From assembly GCA_963930055.1 (NCBI GenBank), contig CAWVKS010000009.1, positions 1 through 64,000 on the forward strand: 64,000 bases of DNA, in the 5' to 3' direction. Source of the stretch: Pullichristensenella sp963930055 (GTDB lineage Bacteria; Bacillota; Clostridia; Christensenellales; Aristaeellaceae). The notes below the pieces were generated by a model. The model searched no databases and had not been told where the DNA came from. It worked only from the letters and a program-made list of their open reading frames with translations. The position numbers and the translations under genes were made by a program. This document shows positions 17,905 to 25,238 of the stretch, piece after piece (the first letter of the stretch is position 1; every line of letters starts with the position of its first letter).

Positions 17905-18345
17905 TCTTTTAGCCCATGCGGGGAGCGTGTCCCCTTTCCACGCTTCCCGTTATGGGCTATTTGTCGTTCCGCAAAAGCATATCCGCTGTTGATGTGCTTT
18001 TGCAGGCCGACAAAGCCTATTGTTCTTTGACAAAGAAAGCGGCCTTTGGTGCGCAGCATAACAGGCAAACGGGTACATTCCGTCTGTACCGAGCCAGTCG
18101 GCGGGTACGCCATGACAGCTTTTCCCCATAGGGGAAAAGCCGAGCGAGAACTACCGCGCCGTAAAACAGGTTTAGCAGCTTGTGGGCGACGACATACAAG
18201 GCGGCACAATGATACTCCCGCGTTGAACACCCTCAAAGTATTGCGCGGCGCACCCATAAGCATGGGCCGGGGTGAAACTCCCGTGAGGTTGCAGCTAACA
18301 ACCGCCCGTTTTTGCCTTTTGACGAATATAGTTTATCCATACAGG
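17905..18345 (+). ncRNA. Candidate structured RNA or long structured leader before tnpW
   Basis: About 440 bases have no convincing gene. They start with a long hairpin at 17911-17958 (AGCCCAT...ATGGGCT with an inner GC-rich stem) and end near 18,306 with GGGCCGGGGTGAAACTCCCG followed by TGAGGTTGCAGCTAACAACC, where GGTTG and CAACC can pair. The hairpin is not followed by a T run, so it is not a simple terminator. I cannot assign it to a known RNA family; the GTGAAACTCCC-type loop recalls self-splicing intron fragments, but no intron ends or reverse transcriptase are seen. Confidence 0.3.
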
Positions 18346-18362
18346 AAAAGGAGGTTTTTCTA

Positions 18363-18536
18363 ATGGATAAAAAACAGACAATTACAACCGAACGCAAAAT
18401 AGGGAAAATCACCTATCTTGTTCAAGCGTTGCCGAGTGAAAAGGCAACCGATACAATCCATAAAAAGATTGAGAAACTCATTGTAAAGGATTTGCAGAAA
18501 AAGCCCGGAAATCCGGGATTTTTAGCGTCCGAGTAG
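18363..18536 (+). CDS. TnpW family transposon protein
   Basis: A 57-residue protein (MDKKQTITTERKIGKITYLVQ...) with the RKIGKITYLV core and C-terminal KIEKLIVKDLQ seen in the TnpW family, which lies immediately upstream of large serine recombinases in Tn4451-like and ICE modules. AAAAGGAGG precedes the ATG. Its role in recombination control is not established. Confidence 0.75.
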   Translation: MDKKQTITTERKIGKITYLVQALPSEKATDTIHKKIEKLIVKDLQKKPGNPGFLASE

Positions 18537-18613
18537 TGCATTAGGCGGCGGGATATGGTATAATGATAGCAACACATTATACCTGTTTATTCGGCTGTCG
18601 GAAAGGAGGACTA

Positions 18614-20287
18614 ATGTTACAGTCGAATAAAATCACCGCCCTTTACTGCCGTTTAAGTCAAGAGGATATGCAAGCCGGAGAAAGCGGAAGCATACAGCAC
18701 CAAAAAATGATACTTCAACGCTATGCGGACGAACACCATTTTTTGAACACAAAGTTTTTTGTGGACGACGGATTTTCCGGCGTGAGTTTTGAGCGCGAGG
18801 GGCTGCAAGCGATGTTGCAGGAAGTGGAAGCCGGACGAGTGGCGACGGTCATTACCAAAGACCTTTCCCGTCTTGGCAGAAACTATCTGAAAACGGGCGA
18901 ACTCATAGAGATTGTATTTCCCGAAAACGGAGTACGCTATATCGCGATCAACGACGGAGTTGACACAGCGCGGGAGGATAACGAGTTTACCCCCTTGCGG
19001 AACTGGTTTAACGAGTTTTACGCCCGCGACACAAGCAAGAAAATCCGCGCAGTTAAACAGGCACAGGCGCAAAAAGGCGAGCGCGTCAACGGGGAATATC
19101 CATACGGCTATATCCCAGACCCGAACAACCGCCACCACCTTATACCCGACCCGGAAACCGCGCCGATTGTCAAACAGGTTTTCGCTATGTTTGTTAGCGG
19201 CGTGCGTATGTGCGAAATCCAAAAATGGCTTGCGGAAAACAAAGTCTTGACGATTGGAGCGTTGCGCTATCAGCGTACAGGACAGGCGCGGTATCAGCGG
19301 GCAATGATCGCCCCCTATACTTGGCCGGACAAAACGCTCTATGACATATTAGCAAGGCAGGAATATTTAGGGCATACCATAACCGCGAAAACTCACAAGG
19401 TATCCTACAAGTCGAAAAAGACCCGGAAGAACGAAGAAGAACAACGCTATTTCTTCCCAAACACCCATGAGCCGCTTGTTGACGAGGAAACCTTTGAACT
19501 TGCGCAAAAGCGGATTGCTACCCGCCACCGCCCGACAAAAGCAGCGGAGATTGATATTTTTTCCGGCTTGCTGTTTTGCGCTGGTTGCAGACATAAGATG
19601 TATTACCAACAGGGCGTAAATATCGAGCCGCGCAAGTTTTCCTATTCTTGCGGCGCATGGCGCAACAGGGCAAGGACAGGCAGCGAGTGTACCTCTCATT
19701 ATATCCGCAAAAACGTACTTCTTGATTTAGTGCTGGAAGATATGCGGCGGGTTTTGCGGTATGTTAAGGAACACGAACAGGACTTTATCTGTAAAGCTAC
19801 CGAGTACGGCGACATGGAAGCGAGAAAGGCATTAGCGCAGCAGCAAAAGGAACTTTTCAAAGCACAGGCGCGTATGACCGAACTTGACACGCTTTTCCGC
19901 AAGCTGTATGAGGACAACGCATTAGGCAGACTGACAGATGAACGGTTTGTGTTTCTAACTTCCGGCTATGAGGACGAAAAGAAATCCCTTGCCGCAAGGA
20001 TAGACGAGTTACAACAGCAGATCGCAACCGTTACCGAGCGAAAAAGGGATATATCAAGGTTTATTCAGATTGTCGGGAAATACAGCGACATACAGGAATT
20101 GACCTATGAAAACGTCCATGAGTTTATCGACCGTATTTTGATACATGAATTAGACCGGGAAACCAACACCCGGAAAATCGAAATCCATTACAGCTTTGTC
20201 GGACAGGTTGATACCGAGCAGGAGCCGACGCAAGTTGTCAACCATGACCGCCGTAACATGGTAGATGTAAAAAGTATCGCTATCTAA
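18614..20287 (+). CDS. Large serine recombinase (TnpX-like integrase of the ICE)
   Basis: A 557-residue recombinase. The N-terminal resolvase domain has the nucleophile serine in ALYCRLSQED and the conserved TKDLSRLGRNYLKTG; the recombinase domain and a zinc-ribbon (CAGCRHKMYY...SYSCGAWRNRARTGSECTSH) follow, then a coiled coil near residues 400-480. It excises and integrates the ICE. ATG 18614 follows AAAGGAGG; the earlier in-frame start at 18563 has no ribosome site. Its stop lies at the ICE edge, right beside a disrupted recombinase gene. Confidence 0.93.
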   Translation: MLQSNKITALYCRLSQEDMQAGESGSIQHQKMILQRYADEHHFLNTKFFVDDGFSGVSFEREGLQAMLQEVEAGRVATVITKDLSRLGRNYLKTGELIEIVFPENGVRYIAINDGVDTAREDNEFTPLRNWFNEFYARDTSKKIRAVKQAQAQKGERVNGEYPYGYIPDPNNRHHLIPDPETAPIVKQVFAMFVSGVRMCEIQKWLAENKVLTIGALRYQRTGQARYQRAMIAPYTWPDKTLYDILARQEYLGHTITAKTHKVSYKSKKTRKNEEEQRYFFPNTHEPLVDEETFELAQKRIATRHRPTKAAEIDIFSGLLFCAGCRHKMYYQQGVNIEPRKFSYSCGAWRNRARTGSECTSHYIRKNVLLDLVLEDMRRVLRYVKEHEQDFICKATEYGDMEARKALAQQQKELFKAQARMTELDTLFRKLYEDNALGRLTDERFVFLTSGYEDEKKSLAARIDELQQQIATVTERKRDISRFIQIVGKYSDIQELTYENVHEFIDRILIHELDRETNTRKIEIHYSFVGQVDTEQEPTQVVNHDRRNMVDVKSIAI

Positions 20288-20468
20288 CCTCAGCAAAAGT
20301 CGTACCGGAGACCCCGTCGTCACAGTAGTAGTCGTAGAGCGTCCAGCCCTGTTCCAGCACATACCGGGCGAGCATTTCTTTTTGATTTTCGATTGACACA
20401 GACTCACCGGCGCGTTCATCGTCCCGGCTCAGTCTGGCGTAGATTCCAACACTGTACTGTTCCTGCAT
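20283..20468 (-). pseudogene. N-terminal fragment of a second serine recombinase, cut by the ICE
   Basis: On the minus strand the frame reads MQEQYSVGIYARLSRDDERAGES...YDYYCDDGVSGTTF and then leaves the family after GTTF, where intact enzymes continue with an Asp-Arg-Pro motif; a stop follows within five codons. The break falls at 20,285-20,295, right after the ICE recombinase stop. I infer that the ICE integrated into this gene and that the rest of it lies beyond the other ICE end, outside the window. Confidence 0.8.
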
Positions 20469-20572
20469 TTTCTTCTTTAACCTCCCGAAATGCAGTGCGT
20501 ATCACAATCAGAAATCCTGATTGTATTATACCACCGCGCCGCTGTTGATTCCACTGGGCAAAGTGCTGGGAT

Positions 20573-20764
20573 TCACTGCGCCCTTTCCAACTTTTCCATC
20601 GTCAGGGCATCCAGCACATCGCCCATCAGCAAATCCCCAGCAAAGAAGCTGCGGACATGGTAGATAGTGCCATCCTCCATATAGAAATCTACCTGGTCTG
20701 GAATCCGTAATTTCTTGGGTTCTTTCGGGCAGATATTATCCATGCGGCTGTATTGATTTTTCAT
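20573..20764 (-). CDS. Small hypothetical protein upstream of the disrupted recombinase
   Basis: A 63-residue protein (MKNQYSRMDNICPKEPKKLRIP...YHVRSFFAGDLLMGDVLDALTMEKLERAQ). The ATG at 20764 follows GGAGG by ten bases; a longer frame exists but lacks a site. It takes the place that TnpW-like genes occupy ahead of serine recombinases, though the sequence is different. I do not recognise the family beyond its association with mobile elements. Confidence 0.6.
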   Translation of the reverse strand: MKNQYSRMDNICPKEPKKLRIPDQVDFYMEDGTIYHVRSFFAGDLLMGDVLDALTMEKLERAQ

Positions 20765-21227
20765 ATTCCAACTTCCTCCGTATTTGTCGTGTGTGGCACA
20801 GCAGCCCGCCGCAATCAAGGAACCGGCTTCGCCTCGCTGCGCGTCCTTGACAGCGGTGTTCTGCCGCGCAGATGGGTAACCAAGGCGGCAAAGCCGCCTT
20901 TTGCAAAAGGCTTTGATTGGTTATGATTCTGTTTACATGACGCACTCCTTCCCGCTGGCGGGGAGGGCGGACGGAGAAAAAAGAAAAGAGCCGCATGACG
21001 GTAAAAATCTTCCCATACCGACATCACAGAAACCCGTGCGGATTTCTGCGTTCATGCGGCATTAGGAAGACTTCGCTTCGTCAGCGGCTCCACAGCACAG
21101 CTACTTTATTTGATTGATTTTAGTATATCAGGAACAGGCGTTCGAGTCAAGATTCGCGGCGAAAAAAGTGTTCGTGTTAGCGTAAAAAACGCACTCCAAA
21201 AGGGCTGGGGCTGAGATTTAAGAGAAC
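20765..21227. other. Intergenic region of the older element with an inverted repeat
   Basis: No supported gene. GCCGCATGA (20990-20998) and TCATGCGGC (21052-21060) form an inverted repeat around an ACATCACAGAAACCC segment. The open frames here are short and have no family pattern. It leads into the third oriT-like sequence. Confidence 0.35.
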
Positions 21228-21392
21228 AGCAAGCACAGCAAGTGTATGTACACTTGCGGAAAACGGTGCTTGCCATACCGGAGTGACTTGCTGAATAGCA
21301 AGCACATCCGGTGTGGCCACACACCGGAAAAATGGGCGTTTCGGACTGTCTGCTGGATCGCCATTTTTCTATTTTGGGAGTCTCCCAAACCC
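21228..21392 (+). promoter_or_regulatory. oriT-like sequence, diverged copy 3, in the older element
   Basis: It begins AGCAAGCACAGCAAG and carries a CAAGTGTA/TGTACACTTG hairpin (21239-21256), a GCTTGC block, a CCGGTGTGGCCACACACCGG palindrome, and ends with the palindrome TTTGGGAGTCTCCCAAA followed by CCC. Block order matches the two ICE copies, but stems differ in sequence, as expected for an origin recognised by a different relaxase. No mobC or relaxase follows; the downstream sequence is occupied by the tail of the methyltransferase gene on the other strand. Confidence 0.5.
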
Positions 21393-21425
21393 ATCAAGCG
21401 GAGAGGGAAAAATATATGAAAATCA

Positions 21426-22217
21426 TCAATATCCGTATTGATATTCATGCATTCTATAAAGTTTCTTTGCAAATTTCCCGGCAAACAGGGTTTTGAAAAA
21501 GAAGCCCTCAAATCCCTTCAGCTCTGCTACAAGCTCCGACGGTGTCATGGAATGCTCCCGAACATAGCGGATCCCGCTTGTGCCAAGCGGTACCGCAGGA
21601 TCGTCTATTCCATAGGTCTTTGTTACCCCAACTTCGTGAATGGGGTTTTTGAATCTGGTCAGATTTGCGCCAAGCCTCGTATACACATCCATCAGAAGAC
21701 ACAAAGAGGAAAACCGATCTTCCAGCCTCTCGAACAGACCTGCAAGCTCTTTGGGCGCGAGGTACATGCCAACGCCTTCCATCACAATCACTGCTGCTTT
21801 GCCGGCAGGAATTTGTGTCAGCCACATAGGATCTGCGGCGTTTCCGGAAAGCATGTGGTAATGGGCTGTTTCAGCATAGAATTTTTTTCGTTCTGTGATT
21901 ACCTCCGGAAAGTCCATATCATACCACATGGTATTTACTGGGCCGATGCGGCTGACCCGGCTGTCCAGCCCGCAGCCAATATGGATCACGATGGCATCTG
22001 AATTTTCGGAAAGCATATGCCTGACCCAGTCGTCAAATACCCTCGCCCGCATCGCCATAAAGTACGCAAGCCATTTGGATTTCGACTTTCTTCCCAGTGA
22101 TACAGCGTTTTCATCCCATATTGTTTCGGCGGTCTTATCATTCAGGATAATCCCCATTTTACTGACCTTCGCCTTACCGTATAGAGGAATGTATAAAGTT
22201 TTGTTTATCTCATTCAT
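21426..22217 (-). CDS. Class I SAM methyltransferase, LCMT/TcmP type
   Basis: A 263-residue methyltransferase. SAM-binding motif I is IVIHIGCGLDSRVSRI near residue 76, followed by YDMDFPEVI (acidic residue for ribose) and VIVMEGVGMYL (post-II). This matches the leucine carboxyl methyltransferase/TcmP family, which O-methylates small acids or carboxylates; the substrate is unknown. It begins six bases after the permease stop and has no clear ribosome site, so translation is probably coupled. It is the last gene of the AbrB-ABC operon. Confidence 0.85.
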   Translation of the reverse strand: MNEINKTLYIPLYGKAKVSKMGIILNDKTAETIWDENAVSLGRKSKSKWLAYFMAMRARVFDDWVRHMLSENSDAIVIHIGCGLDSRVSRIGPVNTMWYDMDFPEVITERKKFYAETAHYHMLSGNAADPMWLTQIPAGKAAVIVMEGVGMYLAPKELAGLFERLEDRFSSLCLLMDVYTRLGANLTRFKNPIHEVGVTKTYGIDDPAVPLGTSGIRYVREHSMTPSELVAELKGFEGFFFKTLFAGKFAKKLYRMHEYQYGY

Positions 22218-22223
22218 TTCGTA

Positions 22224-22877
22224 TCACAAGTCAATCCTTTCAAAATTTCGCATTGCCCGGTGTTTGGATAACACCGTCAATCCTGAAAACAGAAGGATCC
22301 CCAGTGCAAGGATGCCCAACTGCAACCCCATATGCGCAAAACCAAACGCGTTCAACGCAGCGAGCCCCGGGATGTGAAAGAGCGTTTCGCCCAGCCCCAC
22401 GACCGCAAAGGCGGCAATAATAAATTTTACAAAGGGTTTGGCAAATTTGTAGGCAGTCTGAAAAAATCCGCCGACAAATATTGCGTTGAACAGCCCAAGA
22501 ATCAGCAGTACAAAGGCGAGATAGACAAGATTTGCGTTCATCAGAACATTGTTTCTGTAGACCGCAGCGTTGGACAGCAAAGTCATGCGGATCAGCGTCA
22601 CGGCCCCGGTCAATGTAAAATAGCAAATCTCGATAAAACAGCAAAAGGCATATTTTGCCCGGACAACATCGCGCTTCGCGACCGGAAGGAGAGCCGTGTA
22701 GGTCAGATCGTTCGCCTCTCTCGCTGTCTGAAAGGACTGGAACATCCCAAGGCAGACGAAAAAGGAACCGACCAGGATTGGGTATCCGGGAACGAACGCC
22801 ATCAGGCCAAACCCGATGAAGAAGTAGGAAAGAGGCGATGCCGCCAGTTGTATCTCTTTTCTCAGCAGCTTGATCAT
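22224..22877 (-). CDS. ABC-2 type permease
   Basis: A 217-residue protein with about six hydrophobic segments (for example YFFIGFGLMAFVPGYPILVG and LVYLAFVLLILGLFNAIFVGG). The ATG at 22877 overlaps the ATPase stop as ATGA, so I use it rather than the longer frame. With the ATPase it would form an exporter; the cargo is unknown. Similar small AbrB-ATPase-permease sets occur in many Firmicutes. Confidence 0.85.
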   Translation of the reverse strand: MIKLLRKEIQLAASPLSYFFIGFGLMAFVPGYPILVGSFFVCLGMFQSFQTAREANDLTYTALLPVAKRDVVRAKYAFCCFIEICYFTLTGAVTLIRMTLLSNAAVYRNNVLMNANLVYLAFVLLILGLFNAIFVGGFFQTAYKFAKPFVKFIIAAFAVVGLGETLFHIPGLAALNAFGFAHMGLQLGILALGILLFSGLTVLSKHRAMRNFERIDL

Positions 22878-23593
22878 GCCCTGACGCCCCTTTCCATGCG
22901 CAGAATGGCATCTTCCAGACTTTCGCCATCTTCGCAGCAATTTTTAATGAAATCGTCCATAGAACAGTTAGCAACGAGCTTGCCATCCCGGATATACAGA
23001 ATGTCATCGGCGCATTTCTCGATATCGGAGGTGATGTGTGTGGAAAACAGCACAGCCACGCCCAGCCTTTTGAGTTCCGCGAACAGATCCAGCAGCTCAT
23101 CACGCGAAAACGGGTCAAGGCCGCTGGTTGGTTCATCCAAAATCAGCATCTCCGCTCTGTGAGACAGTGCAAGCAGGAGATTCAATTTTACCTTCATGCC
23201 CTCGGAAAGCTCCGATGGTGTTTTGTCCTCGTCCAAAGCAAAGAGCGAAAGGTATTCACGGTAAGCGCCATCATCCCATGCAGAGAAAAAAGTTTTCGTC
23301 ACGGATACGATATTCCGTATCTTCTTCTTGGGATAGTAGTTGACAGCTCCTGTGGAATACCCAATCCTCTGCTTGATCTCTTCCTCATGCCCCCAAAGGG
23401 GTAAGCCAAAATAGCACACCTCGCCGCCGTCGGGGTGGATCAGCCCCAGCATGGATTTGATCGTTGTCGTTTTCCCGGCCCCGTTTCTGCCGATGAACCC
23501 GACGATTTGACCGGCGTTCAGCTGGAAGGACAGGTCGGTTAGGGTAAAGGACGGATATGTCTTTCGCAGATTTTTGATTTCGCACAATGGCAT
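22874..23593 (-). CDS. ABC transporter ATP-binding protein
   Basis: A 239-residue ATPase with Walker A IGRNGAGKTTTIKS near residue 36, signature-like LSEGMKVKLNLLLAL, Walker B MLILDEPTSGLDP and the H-loop FSTHITSDIEK. It pairs with the downstream ABC-2 permease. The stop of the upstream AbrB gene directly abuts its ATG. Confidence 0.93.
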   Translation of the reverse strand: MPLCEIKNLRKTYPSFTLTDLSFQLNAGQIVGFIGRNGAGKTTTIKSMLGLIHPDGGEVCYFGLPLWGHEEEIKQRIGYSTGAVNYYPKKKIRNIVSVTKTFFSAWDDGAYREYLSLFALDEDKTPSELSEGMKVKLNLLLALSHRAEMLILDEPTSGLDPFSRDELLDLFAELKRLGVAVLFSTHITSDIEKCADDILYIRDGKLVANCSMDDFIKNCCEDGESLEDAILRMERGVRA

Positions 23594-23809
23594 TTACTCG
23601 TCCTCCTGTTCCGTTTCAAATACCGCGGCGGCAAACTGAGAGAACATCGCTTTGGGAGGGATCGCAATCCCTCTTTTCACATCGCCCAAAAGCACCAGCG
23701 TGTCTCCCGGCTGGATATCAAATAGTTCCCTTGCCTGTTTGGGAATGACGATCTGTCCTTTCTCGCCCACCGTTGCAGTCCATGCATATTTTCCCTTTGG
23801 CATTCCCAT
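23594..23809 (-). CDS. AbrB/SpoVT-type DNA-binding regulator
   Basis: A 71-residue protein with the swapped-hairpin AbrB motif GEKGQIVIPKQARELFDIQPGDTL. It is the first gene of the operon and probably regulates it: a dyad overlaps the -10 box of the promoter upstream. A start at MPKGKY two codons later is possible. Confidence 0.88.
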   Translation of the reverse strand: MGMPKGKYAWTATVGEKGQIVIPKQARELFDIQPGDTLVLLGDVKRGIAIPPKAMFSQFAAAVFETEQEDE

Positions 23810-23828
23810 CGCATTAACACCTCACATA

Positions 23829-23875
23829 GTATGATTTGTATAACAAATTATACTCCACATGCTTTGCGCTGTCAA
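23829..23875 (-). promoter_or_regulatory. Consensus promoter with overlapping operator dyad for the AbrB operon
   Basis: On the minus strand TTGACA (23870-23875) and TATAAT (23847-23852) are both perfect and 17 bases apart. A 25-base dyad, GTATAATTTG and CAAATCATAC with a five-base centre (23829-23853), covers the -10 box. Autorepression by the AbrB protein is the natural reading but is inferred. Confidence 0.85.
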
Positions 23876-24072
23876 TAGGGTTAGCGTCCATAGAGACTCC
23901 AAGGATAGGAGCGACCGTTAAAATCGACATTTTTCTGACAGTAGTCCTGTCCATCCAATCCAAACGGAGAACCATTGCAAATTTGGGTAATAGTCTGGTC
24001 TTATCAAGATTGATAGAATTGATATTTAATTAGATTGTTATTTGATTCTTTGGTATTTCTTTATTTAGTATT

Positions 24073-24187
24073 TTATTGTGCGGGATTTTCCGTATACGGA
24101 TTTCCCGTGTACGGGTTTTCCAGATGCGGATTATCCGTGTATGGATTTTCCCTGTGCGGATATTGCCATACGGAGACGGCAGAAAAT
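24073..24187 (-). pseudogene. C-terminal remnant of a RepA-like replication protein with NPYT repeats
   Basis: The minus strand, in one frame ending with TAA at 24073-24075, reads ...REN PYTDNPHLENPYTG and then NPYTENPAQ. Such ENPYTGNPYTENP tails occur at the C-terminus of replication initiator/replisome organizer proteins of clostridial ICEs. A stop lies just upstream at about 24,186, so only the tail remains. At DNA level it appears as an imperfect ~18-bp tandem repeat. Confidence 0.5.
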
Positions 24188-24341
24188 TAATCCTTATGGC
24201 CTCTGAGAGCTGTTCGCAGAGGTATGAATACCGAGATATGGCAAGCCGTTCAAAAGCCGCTTACAGCGAAAGAAAACGCCCCAAATCGACCTTTATCCTG
24301 ACAGTAAATCGTCCCTATCTATCCATCATTCAAGGCAAAGA

Positions 24342-24392
24342 AAACCGCCTGTCCCACAGACCGATTAGCTCAGCCAAAGGGACAGGCGGTTT
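24342..24392. terminator. Bidirectional terminator-like hairpin
   Basis: AAACCGCCTGTCCC (24342-24355) pairs with GGGACAGGCGGTTT (24379-24392), with A- and T-rich flanks on the two sides. It separates the RepA remnant from the recombinase fragment. Confidence 0.75.
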
Positions 24393-24435
24393 GAATTTTC
24401 TGATTGCTGACGCACTGCTGATTTTGTGTCATTCT

Positions 24436-24720
24436 TTATTCGAGGTTGTCATTGAACCAGTTCTTGATGCCGGCGATGTCGCTGTCCGTACTGTTGGGGT
24501 CGATGGTGTCAAAGTGGTCGTTGACAGCAATATACCGCACATTGTACTTCGGGAAAGTGAAGTTGATGTACAGCCCGGTCAGCGAGGAATTCCGTCCCAG
24601 TCTGGACAGGTCCTTGGTGATGCAGACGGCCGCCCGTCCCGCTTCGATCTCCGTGAGCATGGCCTGAAAACCGGGGCGGTTGTAGTTGGCGCCGCTGTAC
24701 CCGTCGTCCACAAAGCTTGA
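24436..24720 (-). pseudogene. Internal fragment of a serine recombinase
   Basis: The frame carries VDDGYSGANYNRPGFQAM, TKDLSRLGRNSSLTG and IAGIKNWFNDNLE, i.e. only the middle of the resolvase domain. The nucleophile region is missing upstream, where unrelated sequence joins at about 24,720, and the frame stops right after FND, where intact proteins continue. It is a decayed element remnant distinct from the fragment at 20,283. Confidence 0.8.
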
Positions 24721-24759
24721 GGACGTATACCAAGAAAGAAGCAGGAGCAGGCATGTGGC

Positions 24760-25040
24760 CGATAAAGCGCACGATGACGAGGATCCATAGATGCGGCAGC
24801 ACACGCTTGAGGATGATCTTTACACCGGCGCAGTACATGATGGCGTTCGCGTCATCGTCCATGTACACCCCTGCGGCCTGATGCGCGTCGATATAGCCGG
24901 CGATCTCCGCGCAAGCGTGGTCGATGCCGTCGCGTTCTCCGTTCAGGCGCACCGCTTCGTTGAAGTGAGACTGGGCTTTTTTGAGATAGGGAACTTCTAC
25001 AAGAACTTGGGCGTTATCTTGTATTGTTTCCTGGATGCCG
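24760..25040 (-). pseudogene. Possible ICE gene remnant joined to the recombinase fragment
   Basis: The minus strand has an open stretch reading VPYLKKAQSHFNEAVRLN and then ERDGIDHACAEIAGYIDAHQ. The pattern faintly recalls DUF3849-type ICE proteins, but I cannot support that strongly. It runs without start or stop into hydrophobic sequence next to the recombinase fragment. The 25,041-25,238 stretch shows nothing recognisable. Confidence 0.2.
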
Positions 25041-25238
25041 TAAGGGATGCGGCCAAATCAACAAATTGCAGGCGACTGTGAGTCCACACCTTCATAAGCG
25101 CAAGATCACAATCCTATCAAGGCTCGCGCACCGTCTTCCCAGCCCTGCTGCCCGGATGTCCCTTCGGCCAAGCGCGTCGCTGTAAAAATAGCAAAGAACA
25201 TCACGCCATATCGTCGTCTGGTTTCTGCGTCCTCCCCC

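Noticed and set aside
17905..18345. Group II intron
   Set aside because: No 5' GTGYG start, no recognisable domain V, and no reverse transcriptase.
20736..20996. An 86-codon minus-strand frame upstream of the small hypothetical gene
   Set aside because: It overlaps the 5' end of the better-supported 63-residue gene in another frame and has low-complexity composition.
24076..24720. A 214-codon frame on the plus strand
   Set aside because: Its first part is the complement of the RepA-type repeats and the rest is antisense to the recombinase fragment; no ribosome site.
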